A DNA stretch of 64,000 nucleotides from Williamsia muralis (GTDB lineage: Bacteria; Actinomycetota; Actinomycetes; Mycobacteriales; Mycobacteriaceae). Positions 26,850-36,240 of the stretch are shown piece after piece. The stretch is taken from the NCBI RefSeq assembly GCF_002735905.1, contig NZ_PEBD01000010.1, positions 434,001 to 498,000 of the forward strand. The letters run 5' to 3'. The notes beneath the pieces were generated by a model. It was not told the DNA's origin and searched no databases. It saw only the letters and a list, made by a program, of their open reading frames with translations. A program made the position numbers and the translations under genes. Numbering within the stretch: position 1 is the stretch's first letter; each line of letters opens with the position of its first letter.

Positions 26850-29800
26850 TCAGGCCTGCTCACGCGCTGTGCGCACGTCGTCGAGGAGGCCTGCCATACC
26901 GAACTCGGCCGCCCGGGTACCGATGTCGTCGAGTTCGTCGAGATGTCGTTCGGCCGACGGACGCAGCTGCCACTGGAGAAGGCGGCAACGAAGAAGGGTC
27001 GGTTGCCCGCCGTTGCGCTCGGCGACCTCCGCCGCCACCGCCACTGCCTCGGTTGCGGCAGCGGTGTGGCCCAGCAACATGTGAAGCCTGGCGAGGGCGA
27101 GGTCCACAGGGCCGACGGAACTGAGCTGACCGATCACGCCGATGCACCCGGTGAAGGGTTCGAGTTCGACGATGAAGTCTGCGGCGAAGTCGGTCAGCTC
27201 GAACTGCGCCACCAGGTGGGCGAGAGCCGTTGCGTGACCGAGCGTGTGCCACACGTGTGCCCCGCGGGTGTCTTGCCGCTGCCGGATGAGTTTCTCGGCC
27301 AGGTTCCGGTCGACCGGAGCACCGGGGACGGTGGCCAATCCGGCCGCGATGACGCCGATCATGTCGGTGTCCTCGGCGCTGGCCGCCACACCCTCGATCA
27401 GCTCGCGGGCCATCGACGCCTCGTCTTCGGACAGATGGCCCTGCTCGCGGCGCAAGCCCATCAAGGACATGTTGGACTGTCCGGTCACGTACAGCTCGGT
27501 CTGCTCGTGGACACGTTTGGCGATGGCCCGGTGGCGGGTGGCCCGTTCGAAGTCGCCGTCCCAGACCGCAACCACCACCTCCATCCAGCGGAGCTGTGCA
27601 CGCAAGATCGGCAGGTTCAGTTCCTCGCTGCCGTTGATCGCCTGGAGTAGATGGCCCCGGACCGCGTGCACGTCGCCGAGGGTGAACGCAGCCATCGTCG
27701 CGATCGAGTGTGCGATCACGGTGTCGAATCGGGCCTGGCTGTGCGCGAAGGTCAGCAGGTCATCGATCGTGGCAATGGCTTCGGCGGCATGGGTTGCGAC
27801 GCCGGAAAAAGTGATCAACCGGGCCATCATCACCTCGGCGGTGATCTCGGGGTCGTCCGCGATGGCCGCGAAATGCTCTGCCTGGACTATCAATTCGGGT
27901 GCCAGAGTCGGGTCGGGGTGATAGCTGTGCCCGACACACAGGGCTCCGAGAACCTGTGCGCGCGCGGCATGTTCGTCCGCGACAATTTGTTCGGCGCGAA
28001 ACAGCAGGGCCAGCAATGGCGCCGGGTCCTTGCCCGGGGTCACCCACGGCCACCCGCCGCCCGAACGCAGCAGCGAACCGGCCAGTTTTCCGATGGTCGC
28101 GGTCTTCTCGGTGCGGATGGCCATGGCCAGTTCCGTTTCGACCGTGTCGAGTACGGTCTGGCCACGGCCCGAGCGTGACAGCGCCTCGAGATAGGACACG
28201 GTGAGGCCGTCCCGCTCTGCGTCGTCCTGATCGGCTGCGGGCAACAGGTCGTAGGCCACCAGTGCCTGATGCCACCAATTGGCCGCGGACTCGGAGTTCC
28301 ATCGCTCGGCGGCAGCGGTGGCGGCCGCGATGCAAGCCGCGACCGCGTCGCGGGCCTCCACCAGAGGCAGCGCGGCCATGAGATGTTGTGCGCGCCTGCC
28401 CAACACGTCCGAGCCCGATGCGCCTTCGAGTACCTCGCCGACTTTGGCGTGCGCGCGTTTACGACGCAGCGTCGGCATCTGGGCCAGCACTTCCTCGCGA
28501 AGCAATCCGTGGGCGAACGCGTAACCGTCGGTGCCCGGGGCCGCGGCGATGATCCGGGCATCGGCCGCCTCGTCGAGATGGTCGGCGAGCGAATCGATGT
28601 CGAGGCGGGTGGTGGCCGAGAGCAGCGCCACGTCGATTGCGTCCCCGATGACAGCGGCCATCCGGAGCACTTGCAGCACAGCAGGATCGAGGCCGGCCAG
28701 CCTCAGGCCGAGCACGGAGCGAACTGCCTGGGGCAGTTCGCCGGCGTCACGTTCGTCCTTGGACAGGCGTGCGTATTCGGAGACGAACAGCGGATTGCCG
28801 CCCGTGCGTCTGATCAGGCGGGAGACCTCCGTGTCGGACAGGGCTTCGTCGGCGATCTCATTGGCCAGTGTCGCGGCATCGTCATCGGCCAGTGCCGACA
28901 CGACGATCTGACGATTGCCACCTCCGCGGGCGACCGCGCTGAGAAGCCGGCCCAGCGCGGTCCCGTGCTCACCCTCACGCAGAGTGATGATGAAGCCCAC
29001 CGGGTGCCCGTGCACAGCGGTCGCCATGGAGGCGAGCGCGCCCACCGACATCGCGTCGGCCCATTGGGCATCGTCGATCACGACCGCCAGAGGTGTTGTC
29101 GCCGAACTCTGTTCGATGACGCGCTGTACCCGGTCGTACGTGGTGAAGCGGGCGGTGTCGGCGTCCACGCCGGCCTGGGTGGTGAGGATCTCGGCGGGGT
29201 CGCAGCCCAGTGCCTCCACGAGCTGACGGGCGGGCCACCAGGCGGGCGCGCCCTCCTCGGGATTGCGGGCCCACACAGCGCGACCACCCAGGGTCTGCAT
29301 TCGCTGGGCGGCCTCGTCGGCGAGTCGTGTCTTTCCGATGCCAGGCGGGCCGATCAGGATGAGCCAGCGTGTGTTCCCCGCGACCACCTCGCCGAGCAGC
29401 CGGCCGATGTGGTCGATCTCGCGCGCGCGGCCCACGAGTTTGCCGCTCGAGGCGGCAGCCGAGGCCGGCACCGGCTGATCCGGAACCGCCTCGGGTTCGG
29501 GTGAACGGATCTCGCCGGCGCCAGACCAGCTGGGTTTGCGGGGCCACGCGGCCAACTCCGGGTCGTGGCGCAGGATGGCACCCTGCAGCTCGCGCAGCTC
29601 GGCGCTCGGTTCGAGTCCGAGATCGTCGTCGAGTCTGCGCGCATGTTCGGTGAACACATCGAGGGCTTCAGCCGAGCGGCCCGCCCGGTGCAGCGCCATC
29701 ATGTGCAGCCAGCAACTGCGATCGCGATAGGGCTGCTCGGTCTGCAGTGCCACCACATCGGCGAGTGCCTGAGGAACGCGCCCCAGCGCCAGGAGCGCGG

Positions 29801-30311
29801 TGATCCGGTTCTCCCGGCACCCGCTGCGGAGTTCTTCGAGTCCGGCCGCCTCGGTCTGAACCCAGCTCTCGTCACCGAAACCGTCGAGCAGCTGTCCGCG
29901 CCACATGCCGAGAGCCCGATCGGACGTCTCCAGGGCCGGCGCCCAATCCTCGCGGTCGGAGGCCTGGCGGGCCGAATTGGCCAGGTCCAGGAACTCGTCG
30001 ATGTCGAGTTCGGAATCGTAGATCTCAAAGATGTACCCGTTCGACTGCCGCCGGATGGGTGAGGTGCCGACCGCGTCGTTACGCAGCGCCCGGCGCAGAT
30101 TCGAGATGTAGGCCTGCAGGCTGGACGTGGCACTCGGGGGTGCGTCTTCTCCCCAGATCGCGTCCGACAGCCGGTCGATGGAGACGACGGTGCCGCGATT
30201 GAGGAGCAGCAGCGCCAGTACCATCCGCTGCTTGGGCGATCCGAGCTCGACGACCTGCGAGTGGTCGGCGCGACGGACCACAGACAGCGGTCCGAGCAAC
30301 TGATACCGCAT
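26850..30311 (-). CDS. Large SARP-type regulator with AAA ATPase domain
   Basis: 1153 residues. An OmpR-like winged helix (1-95, SPKQRMVLALLLLNRG, LQAYISNLRRAL) and BTAD domain (about 100-245) make the SARP/AfsR DNA-binding half. A linker leads to an AAA/STAND ATPase (Walker A GPPGIGKT 321-328, Walker B VIDDAQW 411-417) and a long TPR-like helical C-terminus (about 620-1150). Such proteins activate nearby genes by binding direct repeats, with ATP control. No biosynthetic cluster is visible; the flavin oxidoreductase is the nearest candidate target. The frame is intact across 3.4 kb. Confidence 0.88.
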   Translation of the reverse strand: MRYQLLGPLSVVRRADHSQVVELGSPKQRMVLALLLLNRGTVVSIDRLSDAIWGEDAPPSATSSLQAYISNLRRALRNDAVGTSPIRRQSNGYIFEIYDSELDIDEFLDLANSARQASDREDWAPALETSDRALGMWRGQLLDGFGDESWVQTEAAGLEELRSGCRENRITALLALGRVPQALADVVALQTEQPYRDRSCWLHMMALHRAGRSAEALDVFTEHARRLDDDLGLEPSAELRELQGAILRHDPELAAWPRKPSWSGAGEIRSPEPEAVPDQPVPASAAASSGKLVGRAREIDHIGRLLGEVVAGNTRWLILIGPPGIGKTRLADEAAQRMQTLGGRAVWARNPEEGAPAWWPARQLVEALGCDPAEILTTQAGVDADTARFTTYDRVQRVIEQSSATTPLAVVIDDAQWADAMSVGALASMATAVHGHPVGFIITLREGEHGTALGRLLSAVARGGGNRQIVVSALADDDAATLANEIADEALSDTEVSRLIRRTGGNPLFVSEYARLSKDERDAGELPQAVRSVLGLRLAGLDPAVLQVLRMAAVIGDAIDVALLSATTRLDIDSLADHLDEAADARIIAAAPGTDGYAFAHGLLREEVLAQMPTLRRKRAHAKVGEVLEGASGSDVLGRRAQHLMAALPLVEARDAVAACIAAATAAAERWNSESAANWWHQALVAYDLLPAADQDDAERDGLTVSYLEALSRSGRGQTVLDTVETELAMAIRTEKTATIGKLAGSLLRSGGGWPWVTPGKDPAPLLALLFRAEQIVADEHAARAQVLGALCVGHSYHPDPTLAPELIVQAEHFAAIADDPEITAEVMMARLITFSGVATHAAEAIATIDDLLTFAHSQARFDTVIAHSIATMAAFTLGDVHAVRGHLLQAINGSEELNLPILRAQLRWMEVVVAVWDGDFERATRHRAIAKRVHEQTELYVTGQSNMSLMGLRREQGHLSEDEASMARELIEGVAASAEDTDMIGVIAAGLATVPGAPVDRNLAEKLIRQRQDTRGAHVWHTLGHATALAHLVAQFELTDFAADFIVELEPFTGCIGVIGQLSSVGPVDLALARLHMLLGHTAAATEAVAVAAEVAERNGGQPTLLRCRLLQWQLRPSAERHLDELDDIGTRAAEFGMAGLLDDVRTAREQA

Positions 30312-30427
30312 CGCCTGCCTTCCGGTCCGGGCCGCTTCGCCTGCGTCGCCCGAATTGAGAGCTTAGGCGATCAGCGGCCCCGGCGTGCCCTTGCCGAGCA
30401 GGTTCGAGCCAGCGGAAGGCGAAAGTC

Positions 30428-31327
30428 TCAGAAACTGCTGCCGAGCAGCGGTTTGCTGGAGGTGGGAACCCGTCGGCGCCCAGAGCCGGCGGACCGTTTG
30501 GAGCCGACCACACGGCATACCAGGTAGATGACAAACGAGATGGTGGTGACGAAGGCGGAGACCGGCAGACCCGGCGCCAGCGACAAGACGATACCGCCGA
30601 CCGCGGCGATCTCAGCGAACAAGATGGACAACCCGAGCACCACCGTGGGGTTCGACGACACGCGCATGGCGGCTGCGGCCGGGGTGATCAGCAGCGACAT
30701 CACCAGAAGAGCGCCGATGATCTGCACACTCTGGGCCACAGCCGCGCCGAGCAGCACCGCGAACACCACCGAGAGCAGCCGCATCGGCACTCCACGGGCC
30801 TCGGCCACGCGGGGGTCGGTGCTGGCGAACAGCAGCGGCCGATAGATGACAGCCATCGCCGCGACCACGACGACAGTGGTGATGACCACGGCCTCGGCGC
30901 CCTGGGTGCCCGCGTTGATGGCCTGCCCGGCGAGCAGGTTGAATCCGGTTCCGATGCGTCCCGGGTTGAGCGCGATGAACAGCACCGCCAGTCCGAGGCC
31001 GAACGCCATCACGACGCCGATCACCGAATCACGTTCGCGCACACGGTTGCCGAGCAAACCGAAGATGACGGCCGCGACGATCGCCCCGATCACGCCGCCG
31101 AGGTTGACGCTGAAGCCGAACAGCAGGGCGGCAGCGGCGCCGGTGAACGACAACTCACTGGTGCCGTGGACGGCAAACGACATCTGGCGGCTCACGACCA
31201 TCGGACCGAGGACGCCGCCGAGGATGCCGAGCAGCGCGGTCGCCACCAACGCCTGCTGGACGAAGTCGTAGGAGAGCAGGTTCATCGTGGCGTCGAAGTC
31301 GAAGAAGTCCGACCACTGGGCCTTCAT
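30428..31327 (-). CDS. znuB: Metal ABC transporter permease (ZnuB family)
   Basis: 299 residues, eight or nine hydrophobic helices, a member of the ABC-3 family that imports zinc or manganese. GTSELSFTGAAAALLFG and VQIIGALLVMSLLITPAAAA are family-typical. The ATG overlaps the stop of the ATPase gene by four bases. The tail is basic and Ser-rich. With its ATPase and binding protein it completes one transporter operon. Confidence 0.88.
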   Translation of the reverse strand: MKAQWSDFFDFDATMNLLSYDFVQQALVATALLGILGGVLGPMVVSRQMSFAVHGTSELSFTGAAAALLFGFSVNLGGVIGAIVAAVIFGLLGNRVRERDSVIGVVMAFGLGLAVLFIALNPGRIGTGFNLLAGQAINAGTQGAEAVVITTVVVVAAMAVIYRPLLFASTDPRVAEARGVPMRLLSVVFAVLLGAAVAQSVQIIGALLVMSLLITPAAAAMRVSSNPTVVLGLSILFAEIAAVGGIVLSLAPGLPVSAFVTTISFVIYLVCRVVGSKRSAGSGRRRVPTSSKPLLGSSF

Positions 31328-32232
31328 TCCTTCACCTCGACATCGCGGGTGGGCAGGTGGTGGAGGTCACCGCTATCACCGTGGCAGGCGGATTCGTCGG
31401 CGCCGACGACGATCAGCCGGCCCTGCACCTCCAGGACATCGACACGCGTCTGGTAAAGCTCGCTGAGGGTCTCCGACGTCATGACCTGCGCCGGCGTCCC
31501 GATGCGGAACCGGCCGTCGACGAGGTAGACGACCCGATCGACGTACGGGAGGATCGGGTTGATCTCGTGGGTGACGAACAGGACGGCGGTTCCGTGGTCG
31601 CGGCGACGGCGGTCGATCAGCGCGGCCACCCGGCTCTGGTTGGCGGGGTCGAGACTGAGCAGCGGCTCGTCACAGAGCAACACCGAAGGATCGCCCGACA
31701 GTGCCTGCGCAACCCGAAGCCGCTGTTGTTCGCCACCGCTGAGCAGTCCCAACGGGGCGTCGGCGAACTCGCGTGCGTCCACCTGAGCGATCGCATCGTC
31801 GACAAGAGCCTTGCGGCGCTTTCGGTTGCGCCATCCGATGCCCCACGCCTGCCCGTCCACGCCGAGACCGACGAGATCCCGGCCACGTAGCGGCACACCC
31901 TCATCGTGGGTCTGTTGCTGGGGGATGTACCCGATGCTGCTGTCGCCGGCCCGCAGGCTGCGGCCTTGCACCGCAACCGTTCCCGCGTTCAGCTGGTACT
32001 GGCCCAGCAGTGTCTTGAGCAGAGAGGTCTTGCCCGACCCGTTGGGTCCGAGGATCGCGATGAACTCACCGGGGGCCACGGTCAGGTCGAACTCGTCCCA
32101 CAGCACCCGCTGCCCGAACATCAGGCGCGCGCCGCTGATCGTGACGGCGGCACCGATGTTGTCCAGAAGTGATGCCGATTCGGGCTGGGTCATGAACTGC
32201 GCTAACTGCTTGGTGTCGGTCTGGTCGAACAC
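31324..32232 (-). CDS. znuC: Metal ABC transporter ATPase (ZnuC family)
   Basis: 302 residues, GTG start. Walker A GPNGSGKT (62-69), signature LSGGEQQRL (about 165), Walker B VLLCDEPL and switch His in VTHEIN. About 30 residues precede the usual start of the fold and about 40 follow it. Energises metal import with the adjacent permease and binding protein. Nine bases separate it from the binding-protein gene. Confidence 0.9.
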   Translation of the reverse strand: MFDQTDTKQLAQFMTQPESASLLDNIGAAVTISGARLMFGQRVLWDEFDLTVAPGEFIAILGPNGSGKTSLLKTLLGQYQLNAGTVAVQGRSLRAGDSSIGYIPQQQTHDEGVPLRGRDLVGLGVDGQAWGIGWRNRKRRKALVDDAIAQVDAREFADAPLGLLSGGEQQRLRVAQALSGDPSVLLCDEPLLSLDPANQSRVAALIDRRRRDHGTAVLFVTHEINPILPYVDRVVYLVDGRFRIGTPAQVMTSETLSELYQTRVDVLEVQGRLIVVGADESACHGDSGDLHHLPTRDVEVKE

Positions 32233-32241
32233 GGTGGCCGA

Positions 32242-33261
32242 TCAGGGAGTGGCTGGTTTGGACGCCAGGGCGGACGTCAGAGACTCAACATTAGCCTTCT
32301 GCCATTCGATGTAGTCGGTGGTCCCGGCGGGCAGGGTCTCGGTGAAGTCGACCACCGGCACGCCCGACCTGGTCGCGATGTCGAGAAGTGCCTTGGTGCC
32401 CTCGTCAACTGCCTGCGTGTTGTAGATGAGGGCGCGCACCTGGCGTCCCCGCAGCAGATCCTGGGTGGCCGCGATGTCGCGGGCCGACGGCGACTGCCCG
32501 GCCTCGACCGCGTCCTGCAGACCGGCGGGGGTGACATCTTTGAGTCCGGCGTCGAGTAGCAGGTAATAGGCGAGCGGTTCGGTCTGCGCAACCGGGGCAT
32601 CGGGGTTCGCGGTCTTGATGGCGGCGACCTGCGCAGTCAATTCGTCGAGCCGCTTGTCGAACTCGGTGACGTTGTCGCGGTAGGTCTGCGCGTTGGCGCT
32701 GTCTTTCTCCGACAGGGCCTCGGCCACCTTGTCGGCGACGAGTCCGGCGACCGCGAGATCGTAGAAGACGTGCTCATTGGCGCCGCCCGCTCCGTGATGG
32801 TGGCCGGACTCCTCCTCGTGGCCGGATTCCTGGGAGCCGCTTTCGTCGTGGCCTGCTTCTTCGTGCCCTGCTTCTTCATGGCCCGGTTCTTCGTGCCCAC
32901 CCTCGGCGAGTTCGAAGGCGTTGATCACGACGGCATCGGAACTCTTGGGCGCGTCCTCCATGTAGGTGTCGTAGTGCCCACCGTTGAGGACCACCACACC
33001 AGCTTCGGAGACCTTGGCCGTGTCCTGTGCGTTCGGTTCGAACTCGTGCGGGTCTCCGGTGGGGGAGTTGTACAGCGACGTCACCTCGGCCTTGTCGCCG
33101 GCGACCGCAGCGGCGACCGAACCCCAGACGTCGGTGGAAGCCACGATGGACACCTTGCCGTCGGCGGTGGTGCCCCCGTCGTCCGAGGAGCATCCGGCCG
33201 CCAACGCGGCGGTGAGGGAGACGGCGGCGGCAACCGCCAGGGGTCGGGACCAGGTGCGCAT
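32242..33261 (-). CDS. znuA: Zinc-type ABC transporter substrate-binding lipoprotein (ZnuA family)
   Basis: 339 residues from ATG 33261, with AAAGGT 9 bases upstream; a GTG at 33279 is the alternative. Lipobox LAAGC (Cys24). A ZnuA/TroA-like cluster A-1 fold with the metal-binding His residues expected in GDPHEFEP, NGGHYDTYM and the NEHVFYD region, and an acidic loop (about residues 124-165) carrying repeated GHEE/GHDE units and HHH. Such loops are typical of zinc-specific binding proteins. It lies first in the operon, after a palindromic promoter site. Confidence 0.9.
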   Translation of the reverse strand: MRTWSRPLAVAAAVSLTAALAAGCSSDDGGTTADGKVSIVASTDVWGSVAAAVAGDKAEVTSLYNSPTGDPHEFEPNAQDTAKVSEAGVVVLNGGHYDTYMEDAPKSSDAVVINAFELAEGGHEEPGHEEAGHEEAGHDESGSQESGHEEESGHHHGAGGANEHVFYDLAVAGLVADKVAEALSEKDSANAQTYRDNVTEFDKRLDELTAQVAAIKTANPDAPVAQTEPLAYYLLLDAGLKDVTPAGLQDAVEAGQSPSARDIAATQDLLRGRQVRALIYNTQAVDEGTKALLDIATRSGVPVVDFTETLPAGTTDYIEWQKANVESLTSALASKPATP

Positions 33262-33330
33262 CGGGGAGTGACCTTTCACGTCGAGACGATGGCCCGCCTC
33301 ATCGAGGCGGGGGCTCCATCGGGTAGACGC

Positions 33331-33345
33331 TAATGATAACCGTTA
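33331..33345. promoter_or_regulatory. Imperfect palindrome in the znuA promoter (Zur-like)
   Basis: TAATGATAACCGTTA reads TAACGGTTATCATTA on the other strand and fits TAAyGrTwAyCrTTA. It lies 70-84 bases upstream of znuA. The AT-rich palindrome resembles Zur/Fur-family boxes; no regulator gene of that family is in view. Confidence 0.45.
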
Positions 33346-33362
33346 CCGACAGCCAGGCGAAA

Positions 33363-33947
33363 TCAGCCTGGCGACACCACGGCCGGCGTCACGAACCGTT
33401 CGATGACAGCGCGCTCCTCGGCGGCGTCGGTGCCGGGAGTTGTCAACAGCGACAGAATCATTCGTACGATGAACTGCGCTCGCAACGCTTCATCGGCGCT
33501 CGGGTCTACGGAACCGCCTGTGGGGTCGTCGGAGACAAACGCCGTGACGATCTTCTTGATCAGCGCGGACGACGATCCGAGTTCGGCCGCCACGCTTGCC
33601 GAGCCGGGGCGAAACCAGGAGTGCAACACCGGGTCGGCGCGCACTGCCTCGACCGCGGTGACAATCGCGTCGGTGGTCCGCTCTGCCGGGTCGGCGTCGT
33701 CGGTCACACGCTCGGCGATCTGCCGCGACAGCGCACGGGCCTCGCGTTCGACAAAGGCCATCTGCAGTTCGGCGCGGGACGGGAAGTAGCGGTAGAGCGT
33801 GGCCCGCGAGCATCCGGCGGCCGCGGAGATCTGGTTCATGTTGACCGCATCCACCCCGTGCTCGGCGAATAGCTCGGCCGCGACGTCGAGTATGCGGCCG
33901 GCAGCGATGGCCGATCGGCTCTCGCCCAGCCAGGAGGCGGCCGTCAC
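33363..33947 (-). CDS. TetR family transcriptional regulator
   Basis: 194 residues. N-terminal helix-turn-helix of TetR type (about 16-62: ILDVAAELFAEHGVDAVNMNQISAAAGCSRATLYRYF) and a helical ligand domain. The start overlaps the P450 stop by four bases (ATGA), so it is translated with the P450 and probably represses it through the nested palindrome at the P450 start. Ligand unknown, likely the P450 substrate or a related compound. Confidence 0.9.
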   Translation of the reverse strand: MTAASWLGESRSAIAAGRILDVAAELFAEHGVDAVNMNQISAAAGCSRATLYRYFPSRAELQMAFVEREARALSRQIAERVTDDADPAERTTDAIVTAVEAVRADPVLHSWFRPGSASVAAELGSSSALIKKIVTAFVSDDPTGGSVDPSADEALRAQFIVRMILSLLTTPGTDAAEERAVIERFVTPAVVSPG

Positions 33948-35182
33948 CGGTTGGTCCGCACAAGCAGTCTGGTCGGACGGCGTACGTAATTGCCCTTGGC
34001 GTAGGTGATCGAATCGGCGTCGACCTCGAAGTCAGGGCAGCGCCTCAGCAGCTCTTCCAGGGTCACCCGCACCTGCATGCGCGCCGCTGCCGCCCCGAGG
34101 CAGTGATGGCCGCCTCGACTGAACGTGAGGATCTGGCGGGGGCGCCGATGGATGTCGAGTTGGTCCGCGTCGTCACCGTAAACCCGCGGATCGCGATTGG
34201 CCGCGCCGTAACAGAGCAGGACTTTGCGACCCGCCGGAATGGTCACGGGTCCGTCTTCTGTCTCGACCTCGGTGTCGACTGTGGTGGTCCGGGCAAGGCC
34301 CTGGACCGGCGAGGTGAGACGGAGGAACTCCTCGATCGCCCCGGTGATGAGTTCGGGCTCGTCTGCCAGTTCGCGCCGCTGCCCGTGGTGTTCGCCGAGC
34401 AACGCTGTGGCACCGCCCAGTACTCCGGTGGTGGTGTCGTTTCCCCCGGTGACCATGGTGAAGGCGAAGGCGAGGATCGACAGCAACCCCTCGGTGTTGC
34501 CGTCCTCGCCGACTCCCGCCCTCACCAGATGCGACACGGTGTCGTCGCCGGGATGCTCTCGCCGATAGGCGATCAGCGTGCTGAAATACCCCATCAGCTC
34601 CACCACCGCCGCCGATGCGGCTTCGCCTGCTCGTGCCAGATCTGAGCTGTCGGCGCCGACGATCGCCTCGGTCCAGCCGTCGAACGCGCGCCGGTCCGAC
34701 TCCGGTACGCCCAGGTAGTGCGCGACAACCATCGACGGCAGGGGTTTGAACAGGTCTGCGACCACGTCGCCTTCTCCGGCATCGAGGAGGACATCGAGCC
34801 GGTCGGTGACAAAACGCCGCACCGCGGGCTCGACGTCGGTCACCTGCTTCGGGGTGAACCCGCGGGCCACCAGCTTGCGGAAGTCGGTGTGCGCAGGCGG
34901 GTCCTGCATCACCATGGGCGGGTTGTCGACGAGGCCGAGGCTCTCGAGTTCGCCATAGGTGACGGTGAGGCCTGCGGTGGAGGTGAAGGTGCGCCAGTCG
35001 TCGGCGGCGCGGCTGACGTCGCCGTGTCGGGTGAGCACCCAGAAGTCGCGGTCGGGACGGTCGGTACGGACGCGATGGACCGGGTCATGGTCGCGCAGTG
35101 CCGTGTACATCGCCCAGGGTTCACGCCATGTCTGCCCAGAGCGCAGGGTGAACTCGGCTGGATATGACACATTGGCCTGCAT
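33944..35182 (-). CDS. Cytochrome P450
   Basis: 412 residues, bacterial class I size. I-helix oxygen-binding GGNDTT (246-251), E285-x-x-R288, and the heme loop FSRGGHHCLG with the axial Cys361. No fused reductase and no ferredoxin gene next to it, so electrons must come from elsewhere. First gene of a P450-TetR operon. The family number and substrate cannot be read here; many such mycolata P450s act on sterols or fatty acids. Confidence 0.93.
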   Translation of the reverse strand: MQANVSYPAEFTLRSGQTWREPWAMYTALRDHDPVHRVRTDRPDRDFWVLTRHGDVSRAADDWRTFTSTAGLTVTYGELESLGLVDNPPMVMQDPPAHTDFRKLVARGFTPKQVTDVEPAVRRFVTDRLDVLLDAGEGDVVADLFKPLPSMVVAHYLGVPESDRRAFDGWTEAIVGADSSDLARAGEAASAAVVELMGYFSTLIAYRREHPGDDTVSHLVRAGVGEDGNTEGLLSILAFAFTMVTGGNDTTTGVLGGATALLGEHHGQRRELADEPELITGAIEEFLRLTSPVQGLARTTTVDTEVETEDGPVTIPAGRKVLLCYGAANRDPRVYGDDADQLDIHRRPRQILTFSRGGHHCLGAAAARMQVRVTLEELLRRCPDFEVDADSITYAKGNYVRRPTRLLVRTNR

Positions 35183-35216
35183 GTCTCAACAGTGAGACAC
35201 TTGGGCCAATGTGTCA
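35165..35216. promoter_or_regulatory. 52-bp nested palindrome at the P450-TetR operon start
   Basis: Two inverted repeats share one centre (35190.5). The outer arms are TGACACATTGGCC (35165-35177) and GGCCAATGTGTCA (35204-35216); the inner arms are TGTCTCA (35182-35188) and TGAGACA (35193-35199). Both are perfect. The outer left arm lies inside the first P450 codons and the start codon between the arms, as expected for an autoregulatory TetR operator. Confidence 0.75.
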
Positions 35217-35230
35217 ACCCTCTTGTGCTG

Positions 35231-36205
35231 TCAGGCTCCCGAGGTGTGCGGCATGAGCGCACCCGGCGGGATGTGGCCGAACTTGCCGGCGTTGAAGTCG
35301 TCCATCGCCTCGATGAGTTCGGCGCGGGAGTTCATCACGAACGGCCCATACTGGAACACCGGCTCACGGATCGGGCGACCCCCGAGCAGCAGCACCTCGA
35401 GTGCGGGGCGGTTCGAGTCCTGTTGTTGCGCAGCGGAGATGGAGATCCGGTCACCGGGTCCGAGGACTGCGAGCTGACCCTGCTGGATGGGATTTCCCAC
35501 CGGTCCCACGGTGCCGCGCCCGGACAGGACGTAGACGAGTGCGTTGAAGTCGCGGTTCCACGGCAGGTTCAAGGCTGCGCCCGGCTCGATGGTGGCGTGA
35601 GCCAACGTGATCGGTGTGTGGGTCGACCCCGGGCCGGTGTGGCCGTCGATGCCGCCTGCGATGATCCGCACCAGCGAACCTCCGTCGGGCGAACTCAGCA
35701 GGGTGGCTTGGTTGCCTTCGATCGACTGGTAGGCCGGGGTGGCGAACTTCGCCTTCTTCGGCAGGTTCACCCACAGCTGGACCCCGTGGAACAGGCCGCC
35801 ACTCTCGACCAACTCTGCGGGCGGTGTCTCGATGTGCAGGATGCCCGACCCGGCCGTCATCCATTGTGTGGCGCCGTCTTCGATCAGGCCGCCACCGCCA
35901 TGAGAATCCTGGTGGGCGAACCGGCCGTCGATCATGTAGGTCACGGTTTCGAATCCGCGGTGCGGGTGCCAGCTGGTTCCACGCGGCTCGCCGGGCTCGT
36001 ATTCGACCTCGCCCATCTGGTCCATGTGGACAAAGGGGTCGAGGTCGGTCTTGGAGACGCCGGCAAAGGCCCGGACGACCGGGAAACCCTCACCCTCGTA
36101 ACCGCGCGGTCCGGTGGTCACCGACCTGACGGGCCGCTCGGTGTCCGTCGCGACGGGGCCGGCGATGCGGGGCAGGGTCAAGGTATCGGCTGTTACGGCG
36201 GGCAT
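35231..36205 (-). CDS. Pirin family protein
   Basis: 324 residues from ATG 36205, with AAGGAG 7 bases upstream; 34 extra upstream codons lack family character. A bicupin: the N-terminal metal site is visible in HPHRGFETVTYMIDGRFAHQDS with further His/Glu downstream (GILHIETPP), and the C-terminal cupin has lost most ligands. Some pirins are quercetin dioxygenases, others bind partners; the role here is unknown. The gene is isolated and has a palindromic promoter. Confidence 0.88.
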   Translation of the reverse strand: MPAVTADTLTLPRIAGPVATDTERPVRSVTTGPRGYEGEGFPVVRAFAGVSKTDLDPFVHMDQMGEVEYEPGEPRGTSWHPHRGFETVTYMIDGRFAHQDSHGGGGLIEDGATQWMTAGSGILHIETPPAELVESGGLFHGVQLWVNLPKKAKFATPAYQSIEGNQATLLSSPDGGSLVRIIAGGIDGHTGPGSTHTPITLAHATIEPGAALNLPWNRDFNALVYVLSGRGTVGPVGNPIQQGQLAVLGPGDRISISAAQQQDSNRPALEVLLLGGRPIREPVFQYGPFVMNSRAELIEAMDDFNAGKFGHIPPGALMPHTSGA

Positions 36206-36240
36206 GACGTGCTCCTTAGGTGGAGGTGGTTCGTACAGCC

